Source: Ecdyonurus torrentis
Taxonomy: Eukaryota > Arthropoda > Insecta > Ephemeroptera > Heptageniidae
Reading direction: 5' to 3'
Length of the DNA stretch: 64,000 nucleotides
Assembly: GCA_949318235.1 (NCBI GenBank)
Contig: CASGGR010000034.1
Location: forward strand, 186,001-250,000
Under the pieces are notes generated by a model. It made no database searches, had not been told where the DNA came from, and was given only the letters and a program-made list of their open reading frames with translations. This document shows, piece by piece, positions 25,292-38,883 of the stretch. The translations under genes and the position numbers were made by a program. How positions within the stretch are numbered: the stretch's first letter is position 1; every line of letters starts with the position of its first letter.

Positions 25292-28019
25292 GTCGCAACA
25301 AATAAAACTTTCTCAGTTTTTGAGAATTTTCGTATTTTCTTACCGGAGTCTATAGCATTGTAGCCCATATGAAGAAGAAAAAAGTTTCTAACTCGAGTTC
25401 TAATTGAGATGGAAAGTTGCGGTTTTGAAATAAAGTGATGCAAAACGCTCTATAATACTAAATTCACCTCTAGAAACAAATTTGAGAAAAATAATTTTTC
25501 CAAAAAAATTGTGTTTTTCAGATTATGAAAACGATTTTTGATGATATCTCAGAAACTAATAATGCTACAAACTTACGGTTTGAACTGAAATGTATCACTT
25601 TGAAATGTCTAATGAAAAGTTTATTACACTTTAGTCGCAAAAAATAAAACTTTCTCAGTTTTTGAGAATTTTCGTATTTTCTTACCGAAGTCTTTAGCAT
25701 TGTAGCCCATATGAAGAAAAAAAAGTTTGTAACTTGAGTTCCAATTGAGATAGAAAGTTGCGGTTTTGAAATAAAGTGATGCAAAACATTCTATAGTACT
25801 AAATTTACCTCTAGAAACAAAATTGAGAAAAAAAAAATTCCAAAAAAATTGTGTTTTTCAGATTCTAAAAACAATTTTTGATGATATCTCAGAAACTAAT
25901 AATGCTACATACTTACGGTTTAAACTGAAATGTAACACTTTGAAATGTCTAATGAAAAGTTTATTACACTTTAGTCGCAAAAAATAAAACTTTCTCAGTT
26001 TTTGAGAACTTTCGTATTTTCTTACCGAAGTCTATAGCATTGTATCAAATATGAAGAAGAAAAAAGTTTGTAACTCGACTTCTAATTAAGATGGAAAGTT
26101 GCGGTTTTGAAATAAAGTGATGCAAAACGCTCTATAGTACTAAATTCACCTCTAGAAACAAAATTGAGAAAAATAGTTTTTCCAAAAAAATTGTACTTTT
26201 CAGATTCTAAAAACAATTTTTGTTGATATCTTAAAAACTAATATTGCTACAGTCTTTCGGTTTGAACTGAAATGTATCACTTTGAAATGTCTTATGAAAA
26301 GTTTATTACAATTTAGTCGCAAAAAATAAAACTTTCTGTGTTTGAGAATTTTTGTATTTTCTTACACTTTCTTTAGTATTGTAGCCCATATGAAGAAAAA
26401 AAAGTTTGTAACTTGAGTTCCAATTGAGATAGAAAGTTGCGGTTTTGAAACAAAGTGATGCAAAACATTCTATAGTACTAAATTCACCTCTAGAAACAAA
26501 ATTGAGAAAAAAAATTTTTCCAAAAAATTGTGTTGTTCAGATTCTGAAAACAATTTTTGATGAAATCTCAGAAACTAATAATGCTACAGACTTACGGTTT
26601 GTACTGAAATGTATCACTTTGAAATGTCTTATGAAAAGTTTATTACACTTTAGTCGCAACAAATAAAACTTTCTCAGTTTTTGAGAATTTTCGTATTTTC
26701 TTACCGGAGTCTATAGCATTGTAGCCCATATGAAGAAGAAAAAAGTTTCTAACTCGAGTTCTAATTGAGATGGAAAGTTGCGGTTTTGAAATAAAGTGAT
26801 GCAAAACGCTCTATAATACTAAATTCACCTCTAGAAACAAAATTGAGAAAAATAATTTTTCTAAAAAAATTGTGTTTTTTCAGATTCTGAAAACGATTTT
26901 TGATGATATCTCAGAAACTAATAATGCTACAGACTTACAGTTTGTACTGAAATGTATCACTTTGAAATGTCTTATGAAAAGTTTATTACACTTTAGTCGC
27001 AAAAAATAAAACTTTCTCAGTTTTTGAGAATTTTCGTATTTTCTTACCGAAGTCTATAGCATTGTAGCCCATATGAAAGTAAAAAAAGTTTGTAACTCGA
27101 GTTTTAATTAAGATGGAAAGTTGTGGTTTTGAAATAAAGTGATGCAAAACATTCTATAGTACTAAATTCACCTCTAGAAACAAAATTGAGAAAAAAAAAT
27201 TTTCCAAAAAAATTGTGTTTTTCAGATTCTGAAAACAATTTTTGATGATATCTCAGAAACTAATAATGCTACAGACTTACGGTTTGTACTGAAATGTATC
27301 ACTTTGAAATGTCTTATGAAAAGTTTATTACACTTTAGTCGCAAAAAATAAAACTTTCTCAGTTTTTGAGAATTTTCGTATTTTCTTACCGAAGTCTATA
27401 GCATTGTAGCCCATATTAAGAAAAAAAAAGTTTGTAACTCGAGTTCTAATTGAGATGGAAAGTTGTGGTTTTGAAATAAAGTGATGCAAAACGCTCTATA
27501 ATACTAAATTCACCTCTAGAAACAAAATTGAGAAAAATAATTTTTCCAAAAAAATTGTGTTTTTCAGATTCTGAAAACGATTTTTGATGATATCTCAGAA
27601 ACTAATAATGCTACAAACTTACGGTTTGAACTGAAATGTATCACTTTGAAATGTCTTATGAAAAGTTTATTACACTTTAGTCGCAAAAAATAAAACTTTC
27701 TCAGTTTTTGAGAATTTTCGAATTTTCTTACCGAAGTCTATAGCATTGTAGCCCATATGAAGAAAAAAAATGTGTAACTCGAGTTCTAATTGTGATGGAA
27801 AGTTGTGGTTTTGAAATAAAGTGATGCAAAACGCTCTATAACTTTAAATTCACCTCTAGAAACAAAACTGAAAAAAATAATTTTTCCAAAAAAATTGTGT
27901 TTTTCAGATTCTGAAAACGATTTTTGATAATATCTCAGAACATAATAATGCTACAGACTTACGGTTTGAACTGAAATGTATCACTTTTAAATGTCTCATG
28001 AAAAGTTTATTACACTTTA
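25292..28019. repeat. Eight-monomer block (about 2.73 kb), copy 1, nested in the 19-monomer repeat
   Basis: Eight Sat342 monomers. The first six or so correspond to those starting at 28020, with an offset of about 2,728. Shared markers are 'caaatttgag' with 'gattatgaaaacg', 'tctttagcattg' with 'cttgagttcc', 'gtatcaaatatg', the diverged monomer with 'ctttctgtgtttgag' (near 26330 and 29060), and 'ttctaaaaaaattg' (near 26860 and 29589). This stretch holds the most divergent Sat342 monomers of array 1. Confidence 0.7.
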
Positions 28020-31000
28020 GTCGCAACAAATAAAACTTTCTCAGTTTTTGAGAATTTTCGTATTTTCTTACCGGAGTCTATAGCATTGTAGCCCATATGA
28101 AGAAGAAAAAAGTTTCTAACTCGAGTTCTAATTGAGATGGAAAGTTGCGGTTTTGAAATAAAGTGATGCAAAACGCTCTATAATACTAAATTCACCTCTA
28201 GAAACAAATTTGAGAAAAATAATTTTTCCAAAAAAATTGTGTTTTACAGATTATGAAAACGATTTTTGATGATATCTCAGAAACTAATAATGCTACAAAC
28301 TTACGGTTTGAACTGAAATGTATCACTTTGAAATGTCTAATGAAAAGTTTATTACACTTTAGTCGCAAAAAATAAAACTTTCTCAGTTTTTGAGAATTTT
28401 CGTATTTTCTTACCGAAGTCTTTAGCATTGTAGCCCATATGAAGAAAAAAAAGTTTGTAACTTGAGTTCCAATTGAGATAGAAAGTTGCGGTTTTGAAAT
28501 AAAGTGATGCAAAACATTCTATAGTACTAAATTCACCTCTAGAAACAAAATTGAGAAAAAAAAAATTTCCAAAAAAATTGTGTTTTTCAGATTCTGAAAA
28601 CAATTTTTGATGATATCTCAGAAACTAATAATGCTACATACTTACGGTTTAAACTGAAATGTAACACTTTGAAATGTCTAATGAAAAGTTTATTACACTT
28701 TAGTCGCAAAAAATAAAACTTTCTCAATTTTTGAGAACTTTCGTATTTTCTTACCGAAGTCTATAGCATTGTATCAAATATGAAGAAGAAAAAAGTTTGT
28801 AACTCGACTTCTAATTAAGATGGAGAGTTGCGGTTTTGAAATAAAGTGATGCAAAACGCTCTATAGTACTAAATTCACCTCTAGAAACAAAATTGAGAAA
28901 AATAGTTTTTCCAAAAAAATTGTACTTTTCAGATTCTAAAAACAATTTTTGTTGATATCTTAAAAACTAATATTGCTACAGTCTTTCGGTTTGAACTGAA
29001 ATGTATCACTTTGAAATGTCTTATGAAAAGTTTATTACAATTTAGTCGCAAAAAATAAAACTTTCTGTGTTTGAGAATTTTTGTATTTTCTTACACTTTC
29101 TTTAGTATTGTAGCCCATATGAAGAAAAAAAAAGTTTGTAACTTGAGTTCCAATTGAGATAGAAAGTTGCGGTTTTGAAACAAAGTGATGCAAAACATTC
29201 TATAGTACTAAATTCACCTCTAGAAACAAAATTGAGAAAAAAAAATTTTCCAAAAAAATTGTGTTGTTCAGATTCTGAAAACAATTTTTGATGATATCTC
29301 AGAAACTAATAATGCTACAGACTTACGGTTTGTACTGAAATGTATCACTTTGAAATGTCTTATGAAAAGTTTATTACACTTTAGTCGCAACAAATAAAAC
29401 TTTCTCAGTTTTTGAGAATTTTCGTATTTTCTTACCGGAGTCTATAGCATTGTAGCCCATATGAAGAAGAAAAAAGTTTCTAACTCAAGTTCTAATTGAG
29501 ATGGAAAATTGCGGTTTTGAAATAAAGTGATGCAAAACGCTCTATAATACTAAATTCACCTCTAGAAACAAAATTGAGAAAAATAATTTTTCTAAAAAAA
29601 TTGTGTTTTTCAGATTCTGAAAACGATTTTTGATGATATCTCAGAAACTAATAATGCTACAGACTTACAGTTTGTACTGAAATGTATCACTTTGAAATGT
29701 CTTATGAAAAGTTTATTACACTTTAGTCGCAAAAAATAAAACTTTCTCAGTTTTTGAGAATTTTCGTATTTTCTTACCGAAGTCTATAGCATTGTAGCCC
29801 ATATGAAGAAAAAAAAAGTTTGTAACTCGAGTTTTAATTGAGATGGAAAGTTGTGGTTTTGAAATAAAGTGATGCAAAACATTCTATAGTACTAAATTCA
29901 CCTCTAGAAACAAAATTGAGAAAAAAAAAATTTCCAAAAAAATTGTGTTTTTCAGATTCTGAAAACAATTTTTGATGATATCTCAGAAACTAATAATGCT
30001 ACAGACTTACGGTTTGTACTGAAATGTATCACTTTGAAATGTCTTATGAAAAGTTTATTACACTTTAGTCGCAAAAAATAAAACTTTCTCAGTTTTTGAG
30101 AATTTTCGTATTTTCTTACCGAAGTCTATAGCATTGTAGCCCATATTAAGAAAAAAAAAGTTTGTAACTCGAGTTCTAATTGAGATGGAAAGTTGTGGTT
30201 TTGAAATAAAGTGATGCAAAACGCTCTTTAGTTTTAAATTCACCTCTAGAAACAAAACTGAGAAAAATAATTTTTCCAAAAAAATTGTGTTTTTCAAATT
30301 CGGAAAACGATTTTTGATGATATCTCAGAAACTAATAATGCTACAGACTTACGGTTTAAACTGAAATGTATCACTTTGAAATGTCTTATGAAAAGTTTAT
30401 TACACTTTAGTCGCAACAAATAAAACTTTCTCAGTTTTTGAGAATTTTCGTATTTTCTTACCGGAGTCTATAGCATTGTAGCCCATATGAAGAAGAAAAA
30501 AGTTTCTAACTCGAGTTCTAATTGAGATGGAAAGTTGTGGTTTTGAAATAAAGTGATGCAAAACGCTCTATAATACTAAATTCACCTCTAGAAACAAAAC
30601 TGAGAAAAATAATTTTTCCAAAAAAATTGTGTTTTTCAGATTCGGAAAACGATTTTTGATGATATCTCAGAAACTAATAATGCTACAGACTTACGGTTTA
30701 AACTGAAATGTATCACTTTGAAATGTCTTATGAAAAGTTTATTACACTTTAGTCGCAACAAATAAAACTTTCTCAGTTTTTGAGAATTTTCGTATTTTCT
30801 TACCGGAGTCTATAGCATTGTAGCCCATATGAAGAAGAAAAAAGTTTCTAACTCGAGTTCTAATTGAGATGGAAAGTTGCGGTTTTGAAATAAAGTGATG
30901 CAAAACGCTCTATAATACTAAATTCACCTCTAGAAACAAAATTGAGAAAAATAATTTTTCCAAAAAAATTGTGTTTTTCAGATTCTGAAAACGATTTTTT

Positions 31001-32119
31001 AAGATATCTCAGAAACTAATAATGCTACAGACTTACGGTTTGTACTGAAATGTATCACTTTGAAATGTCTTATAAAAAGTTTATTACACTTTAGTCGCAA
31101 AAAATAAAACTTTCTCAGTTTTTGAGAATTTTCGTATTTTCTTACCGAAGTCTATAGCATTGTAGCCCATATGAAGAAAAAAAAAGTTTGTAACTCGAGT
31201 TCTAATTGAGATGGAAAGTTGTGGTTTTGAAATAAAGTGATGCAAAACGCTCTTTAGTTTTAAATTCACCTCTAGAAACAAAACTGAGAAAAATAATTTT
31301 TCCAAAAAAATTGTGTTTTTCAGATTCGGAAAACGATTTTTGATGATATCTCAGAAACTAATAATGCTACAGACTTACGGTTTAAACTGAAATGTATCAC
31401 TTTGAAATGTCTTATGAAAAGTTTATTACACTTTAGTCGCAACAAATAAAACTTTCTCAGTTTTTGAGAATTTTCGTATTTTCTTACCGGAGTCTATAGC
31501 AATGTAGCCCATATGAAAAAGAAAAAAGTTTCTAACTCGAGTTCTAATTGAGATGGAAAGTTGCGGTTTTGAAATAAAGTGATGCAAAACGCTCTATAAT
31601 ACTAAATTCACCTCTAGAATTAAAATTGAGAAAAATAATTTTTCCAAAAAAATTGTGTTTTTTAGATTCTGAAAACGATTTTTGATGATATCTCAGAAAC
31701 TAATAATGCTACAGACTTACGGTTTGTACTGAAATGTATCACTTTGAAATGTCTTATGAAAAGTTTATTACACTTTAGTCGCAAAAAATAAAACTTTCTC
31801 AGTTTTTGAGAATTTTCGTATTTTCTTACCGGAGTCTATAGCATTGTAGCCCATATGAAGAAAAAAAAAGTTTCTAACTCAAGTTCTAATTGAGATGGAA
31901 AATTGCGGTTTTGAAATAAAGTGATGCAAAACGCTCTATAGTTTAAAAATTACCTCTAAAAACAAAACTGAGAAAAATAATTTGTCCAAAAAAATTGTGT
32001 TTTTCAGATTCTGAAAACGATTTTTGATGATATCTCAGAAACTAATAATGCTACAGACTTACGGTTTAAACTGAAATGTATCACTTTGAAATTTCTTATT
32101 AAAAGTTTATTACACTTAA
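25634..32119. repeat. Nineteen-monomer higher-order repeat, copy 1 (6,486 bp)
   Basis: Every marker tested recurs 6,486 bases downstream. Examples are the plus-strand open frame at 26445 and 32931, and the minus-strand frames at 28352/34838, 29102/35588, 30058/36544 and 31084/37570. The left border, given to within tens of bases, is set by the switch in 'tgtctaatgaaaag' upstream, which is not matched before copy 2. The block ends in the rare 'cttaagtcgcaacaaaccaaac' junction. Confidence 0.85.
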
Positions 32120-35100
32120 GTCGCAACAAACCAAACTTTCTCAGTTTTTGAGAATTTTCGTATTTTCTTACCGAAGTCTTTAGCATTGTAGCCCATATGA
32201 AGAAAAAAAAGTTTGTAACTTGAGTTCCAATTGAGATAGAAAGTTGCGGTTTTGAAATAAAGTGATGCAAAACATTCTATAGTACTAAATTTACCTCTAG
32301 AAACAAAATTGAGAAAAAAAAAATTCCAAAAAAATTGTGTTTTTCAGATTCTGAAAACAATTTTTGATGATATCTCAGAAACTAATAATGCTACATACTT
32401 ACGGTTTAAACTGAAATGTAACACTTTGAAATGTCTAATGAAAAGTTTATTACACTTTAGTCGCAAAAAATAAAACTTTCTCAGTTTTTGAGAACTTTCG
32501 TATTTTCTTACCGAAGTCTATAGCATTGTATCAAATATGAAGAAGAAAAAAGTTTGTAACTCGACTTCTAATTAAGATGGAAAGTTGCGGTTTTGAAATA
32601 AAGTGATGCAAAACGCTCTATAGTACTAAATTCACCTCTAGAAACAAAATTGAGAAAAATAGTTTTTCCAAAAAAATTGTACTTTTCAGATTCTAAAAAC
32701 AATTTTTGTTGATATCTTAAAAACTAATATTGCTACAGTCTTTCGGTTTGAACTGAAATGTATCACTTTGAAATGTCTTATGAAAAGTTTATTACAATTT
32801 AGTCGCAAAAAATAAAACTTTCTGTGTTTGAGAATTTTTGTATTTTCTTACACTTTCTTTAGTATTGTAGCCCATATGAAGAAAAAAAAGTTTGTAACTT
32901 GAGTTCCAATTGAGATAGAAAGTTGCGGTTTTGAAACAAAGTGATGCAAAACATTCTATAGTACTAAATTCACCTCTAGAAACAAAATTGAGAAAAAAAA
33001 TTTTTCCAAAAAATTGTGTTGTTCAGATTCTGAAAACAATTTTTGATGAAATCTCAGAAACTAATAATGCTACAGACTTACGGTTTGTACTGAAATGTAT
33101 CACTTTGAAATGTCTTATGAAAAGTTTATTACACTTTAGTCGCAACAAATAAAACTTTCTCAGTTTTTGAGAATTTTCGTATTTTCTTACCGGAGTCTAT
33201 AGCATTGTAGCCCATATGAAGAAGAAAAAAGTTTCTAACTCGAGTTCTAATTGAGATGGAAAGTTGCGGTTTTGAAATAAAGTGATGCAAAACGCTCTAT
33301 AATACTAAATTCACCTCTAGAAACAAAATTGAGAAAAATAATTTTTCTAAAAAAATTGTGTTTTTTCAGATTCTGAAAACGATTTTTGATGATATCTCAG
33401 AAACTAATAATGCTACAGACTTACAGTTTGTACTGAAATGTATCACTTTGAAATGTCTTATGAAAAGTTTATTACACTTTAGTCGCAAAAAATAAAACTT
33501 TCTCAGTTTTTGAGAATTTTCGTATTTTCTTACCGAAGTCTATAGCATTGTAGCCCATATGAAAGTAAAAAAAGTTTGTAACTCGAGTTTTAATTAAGAT
33601 GGAAAGTTGTGGTTTTGAAATAAAGTGATGCAAAACATTCTATAGTACTAAATTCACCTCTAGAAACAAAATTGAGAAAAAAAAATTTTCCAAAAAAATT
33701 GTGTTTTTCAGATTCTGAAAACAATTTTTGATGATATCTCAGAAACTAATAATGCTACAGACTTACGGTTTGTACTGAAATGTATCACTTTGAAATGTCT
33801 TATGAAAAGTTTATTACACTTTAGTCGCAAAAAATAAAACTTTCTCAGTTTTTGAGAATTTTCGTATTTTCTTACCGAAGTCTATAGCATTGTAGCCCAT
33901 ATTAAGAAAAAAAAAGTTTGTAACTCGAGTTCTAATTGAGATGGAAAGTTGTGGTTTTGAAATAAAGTGATGCAAAACGCTCTATAATACTAAATTCACC
34001 TCTAGAAACAAAATTGAGAAAAATAATTTTTCCAAAAAAATTGTGTTTTTCAGATTCTGAAAACGATTTTTGATGATATCTCAGAAACTAATAATGCTAC
34101 AAACTTACGGTTTGAACTGAAATGTATCACTTTGAAATGTCTTATGAAAAGTTTATTACACTTTAGTCGCAAAAAATAAAACTTTCTCAGTTTTTGAGAA
34201 TTTTCGAATTTTCTTACCGAAGTCTATAGCATTGTAGCCCATATGAAGAAAAAAAATGTGTAACTCGAGTTCTAATTGTGATGGAAAGTTGTGGTTTTGA
34301 AATAAAGTGATGCAAAACGCTCTATAACTTTAAATTCACCTCTAGAAACAAAACTGAAAAAAATAATTTTTCCAAAAAAATTGTGTTTTTCAGATTCTGA
34401 AAACGATTTTTGATAATATCTCAGAACATAATAATGCTACAGACTTACGGTTTGAACTGAAATGTATCACTTTTAAATGTCTCATGAAAAGTTTATTACA
34501 CTTTAGTCGCAACAAATAAAACTTTCTCAGTTTTTGAGAATTTTCGTATTTTCTTACCGGAGTCTATAGCATTGTAGCCCATATGAAGAAGAAAAAAGTT
34601 TCTAACTCGAGTTCTAATTGAGATGGAAAGTTGCGGTTTTGAAATAAAGTGATGCAAAACGCTCTATAATACTAAATTCACCTCTAGAAACAAATTTGAG
34701 AAAAATAATTTTTCCAAAAAAATTGTGTTTTTCAGATTATGAAAACGATTTTTGATGATATCTCAGAAACTAATAATGCTACAAACTTACGGTTTGAACT
34801 GAAATGTATCACTTTGAAATGTCTAATGAAAAGTTTATTACACTTTAGTCGCAAAAAATAAAACTTTCTCAGTTTTTGAGAATTTTCGTATTTTCTTACC
34901 GAAGTCTTTAGCATTGTAGCCCATATGAAGAAAAAAAAGTTTGTAACTTGAGTTCCAATTGAGATAGAAAGTTGCGGTTTTGAAATAAAGTGATGCAAAA
35001 CATTCTATAGTACTAAATTCACCTCTAGAAACAAAATTGAGAAAAAAAAAATTTCCAAAAAAATTGTGTTTTTCAGATTCTGAAAACAATTTTTGATGAT

Positions 35101-38100
35101 ATCTCAGAAACTAATAATGCTACATACTTACGGTTTAAACTGAAATGTAACACTTTGAAATGTCTAATGAAAAGTTTATTACACTTTAGTCGCAAAAAAT
35201 AAAACTTTCTCAATTTTTGAGAACTTTCGTATTTTCTTACCGAAGTCTATAGCATTGTATCAAATATGAAGAAGAAAAAAGTTTGTAACTCGACTTCTAA
35301 TTAAGATGGAGAGTTGCGGTTTTGAAATAAAGTGATGCAAAACGCTCTATAGTACTAAATTCACCTCTAGAAACAAAATTGAGAAAAATAGTTTTTCCAA
35401 AAAAATTGTACTTTTCAGATTCTAAAAACAATTTTTGTTGATATCTTAAAAACTAATATTGCTACAGTCTTTCGGTTTGAACTGAAATGTATCACTTTGA
35501 AATGTCTTATGAAAAGTTTATTACAATTTAGTCGCAAAAAATAAAACTTTCTGTGTTTGAGAATTTTTGTATTTTCTTACACTTTCTTTAGTATTGTAGC
35601 CCATATGAAGAAAAAAAAAGTTTGTAACTTGAGTTCCAATTGAGATAGAAAGTTGCGGTTTTGAAACAAAGTGATGCAAAACATTCTATAGTACTAAATT
35701 CACCTCTAGAAACAAAATTGAGAAAAAAAAATTTTCCAAAAAAATTGTGTTGTTCAGATTCTGAAAACAATTTTTGATGATATCTCAGAAACTAATAATG
35801 CTACAGACTTACGGTTTGTACTGAAATGTATCACTTTGAAATGTCTTATGAAAAGTTTATTACACTTTAGTCGCAACAAATAAAACTTTCTCAGTTTTTG
35901 AGAATTTTCGTATTTTCTTACCGGAGTCTATAGCATTGTAGCCCATATGAAGAAGAAAAAAGTTTCTAACTCAAGTTCTAATTGAGATGGAAAATTGCGG
36001 TTTTGAAATAAAGTGATGCAAAACGCTCTATAATACTAAATTCACCTCTAGAAACAAAATTGAGAAAAATAATTTTTCTAAAAAAATTGTGTTTTTCAGA
36101 TTCTGAAAACGATTTTTGATGATATCTCAGAAACTAATAATGCTACAGACTTACAGTTTGTACTGAAATGTATCACTTTGAAATGTCTTATGAAAAGTTT
36201 ATTACACTTTAGTCGCAAAAAATAAAACTTTCTCAGTTTTTGAGAATTTTCGTATTTTCTTACCGAAGTCTATAGCATTGTAGCCCATATGAAGAAAAAA
36301 AAAGTTTGTAACTCGAGTTTTAATTGAGATGGAAAGTTGTGGTTTTGAAATAAAGTGATGCAAAACATTCTATAGTACTAAATTCACCTCTAGAAACAAA
36401 ATTGAGAAAAAAAAAATTTCCAAAAAAATTGTGTTTTTCAGATTCTGAAAACAATTTTTGATGATATCTCAGAAACTAATAATGCTACAGACTTACGGTT
36501 TGTACTGAAATGTATCACTTTGAAATGTCTTATGAAAAGTTTATTACACTTTAGTCGCAACAAATAAAACTTTCTCAGTTTTTGAGAATTTTTGTATTTT
36601 CTTACCGGAGTCTATAGCATTGTAGCCCATATGAAGAAGAAAAAAGTTTGTAACTCGAGTTCTAATTGAGATGGAAAGTTGTGGTTTTGAAATAAAGTGA
36701 TGCAAAACGCTCTTTAGTTTTAAATTCACCTCTAGAAACAAAACTGAGAAAAATAATTTTTCCAAAAAAATTGTGTTTTTCAAATTCGGAAAACGATTTT
36801 TGATGATATCTCAGAAACTAATAATGCTACAGACTTACGGTTTAAACTGAAATGTATCACTTTGAAATGTCTTATGAAAAGTTTATTACACTTTAGTCGC
36901 AACAAATAAAACTTTCTCAGTTTTTGAGAATTTTCGTATTTTCTTACCGGAGTCTATAGCATTGTAGCCCATATGAAGAAGAAAAAAGTTTCTAACTCGA
37001 GTTCTAATTGAGATGGAAAGTTGTGGTTTTGAAATAAAGTGATGCAAAACGCTCTATAATACTAAATTCACCTCTAGAAACAAAACTGAGAAAAATAATT
37101 TTTCCAAAAAAATTGTGTTTTTCAGATTCGGAAAACGATTTTTGATGATATCTCAGAAACTAATAATGCTACAGACTTACGGTTTAAACTGAAATGTATC
37201 ACTTTGAAATGTCTTATGAAAAGTTTATTACACTTTAGTCGCAACAAATAAAACTTTCTCAGTTTTTGAGAATTTTCGTATTTTCTTACCGGAGTCTATA
37301 GCATTGTAGCCCATATGAAGAAGAAAAAAGTTTCTAACTCGAGTTCTAATTGAGATGGAAAGTTGCGGTTTTGAAATAAAGTGATGCAAAACGCTCTATA
37401 ATACTAAATTCACCTCTAGAAACAAAATTGAGAAAAATAATTTTTCCAAAAAAATTGTGTTTTTCAGATTCTGAAAACGATTTTTTAAGATATCTCAGAA
37501 ACTAATAATGCTACAGACTTACGGTTTGTACTGAAATGTATCACTTTGAAATGTCTTATAAAAAGTTTATTACACTTTAGTCGCAAAAAATAAAACTTTC
37601 TCAGTTTTTGAGAATTTTCGTATTTTCTTACCGAAGTCTATAGCATTGTAGCCCATATGAAGAAAAAAAAAGTTTGTAACTCGAGTTCTAATTGAGATGG
37701 AAAGTTGTGGTTTTGAAATAAAGTGATGCAAAACGCTCTTTAGTTTTAAATTCACCTCTAGAAACAAAACTGAGAAAAATAATTTTTCCAAAAAAATTGT
37801 GTTTTTCAGATTCGGAAAACGATTTTTGATGATATCTCAGAAACTAATAATGCTACAGACTTACGGTTTAAACTGAAATGTATCACTTTGAAATGTCTTA
37901 TGAAAAGTTTATTACACTTTAGTCGCAACAAATAAAACTTTCTCAGTTTTTGAGAATTTTCGTATTTTCTTACCGGAGTCTATAGCAATGTAGCCCATAT
38001 GAAAAAGAAAAAAGTTTCTAACTCGAGTTCTAATTGAGATGGAAAGTTGCGGTTTTGAAATAAAGTGATGCAAAACGCTCTATAATACTAAATTCACCTC

Positions 38101-38605
38101 TAGAATTAAAATTGAGAAAAATAATTTTTCCAAAAAAATTGTGTTTTTTAGATTCTGAAAACGATTTTTGATGATATCTCAGAAACTAATAATGCTACAG
38201 ACTTACGGTTTGTACTGAAATGTATCACTTTGAAATGTCTTATGAAAAGTTTATTACACTTTAGTCGCAAAAAATAAAACTTTCTCAGTTTTTGAGAATT
38301 TTCGTATTTTCTTACCGGAGTCTATAGCATTGTAGCCCATATGAAGAAAAAAAAAGTTTCTAACTCAAGTTCTAATTGAGATGGAAAATTGCGGTTTTGA
38401 AATAAAGTGATGCAAAACGCTCTATAGTTTAAAAATTACCTCTAAAAACAAAACTGAGAAAAATAATTTGTCCAAAAAAATTGTGTTTTTCAGATTCTGA
38501 AAACGATTTTTGATGATATCTCAGAAACTAATAATGCTACAGACTTACGGTTTAAACTGAAATGTATCACTTTGAAATTTCTTATTAAAAGTTTATTACA
38601 CTTAA
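32120..38605. repeat. Nineteen-monomer higher-order repeat, copy 2 (6,486 bp)
   Basis: Second copy of the 6,486-bp unit, nearly identical to the first. Scattered differences include 'gtttttcagatt' near 34730 where copy 1 has 'gttttacagatt' near 28243. A clustered set of differences lies at about 36560-36645 and is reported separately. It ends with the same 'cttaagtcgcaacaaaccaaac' junction. The sequence after it ('ttcgaattttcttacc', 'gccaatatgaagaagaacaaag') differs from the start of copy 2. Confidence 0.85.
36560..36645. repeat. Hybrid tract in a Sat342 monomer (probable gene conversion)
   Basis: In copy 1 the matching monomer (from about 30073) has the B-type start, with 'caaaaaataaaac', 'ttttcg', 'accgaag' and 'attaagaaaaaaaaag'. 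Here the same stretch reads as type A ('caacaaataaaac', 'tttttg', 'accggag', 'gaagaagaaaaaag'), and it returns to B type at 'tttgtaactcg'. All the changes lie within about 90 bases of two otherwise nearly identical 6.5-kb copies. Confidence 0.7.
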
Positions 38606-38844
38606 GTCGCAACAAACCAAACTTTCTCAGTTTTTGAGAATTTTCGAATTTTCTTACCGAAGTCTATAGCATTGTAGCCAATATGAAGAAGAACAAAGTT
38701 TGTAACTCGAGTTTTAATTTAGATGGAAAGTTGCGGTTTTGAAATAAAGTGATGCAAAACGCTCTATAGTACTAAATTCACCTCTAGAAACAAAATTGAG
38801 AAAAATAATTTTTCAAATAAAATTGTGTTTTTCAGATTCTGAAA

Positions 38845-38883
38845 ACGATTTTTGATGATATCTCAGAAACTTATAATGCTACA
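38845..38883. repeat. Left border copy of the 39-bp Sat342 segment, cassette I
   Basis: The last Sat342 bases before cassette I run from 'acgatttttgatg' to 'aatgctaca'. The same segment follows the cassette from about 41019, so the cassette is bracketed by a direct repeat made of host satellite. The left copy has one change, 'cttataatg' for 'ctaataatg'. Confidence 0.85.

Larger units (their letters stand above)
1..38883. repeat. Sat342 satellite array 1 (342-bp tandem repeat, about 114 monomers)
   Basis: The 342-bp unit recurs head to tail without interruption across this stretch. The landmark 'gtcgcaa(c/a)aaataaaac' returns every 341-343 bases (for example near 341, 683, 1025 and 1367). Landmarks in order along one unit are a small hairpin (ttctca/tgagaa), 'cccatatgaag', a run of A, the 10-bp palindrome aactcgagtt, 'tctagaa', a T-run facing an A-run, 'cagattctg', 'gatatctcag' and 'tgtcttatgaaaag'. 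By eye the unit is about 70% A+T or more. Monomers are usually over 90% alike, and many blocks are nearly identical. This is the pattern of a homogenised satellite, typical of centromeric or pericentromeric heterochromatin; the chromosomal location is inferred. The array enters from the left edge and ends where Sat53 cassette I begins. I do not recognise the family by name. Confidence 0.97.

Noticed and set aside
1..38883. Polyadenylation signals (AATAAA twice in many Sat342 units) as evidence of genes
   Set aside because: The hexamer is expected often in such AT-rich sequence, and no transcript unit is visible. It could matter only if the satellite is transcribed.
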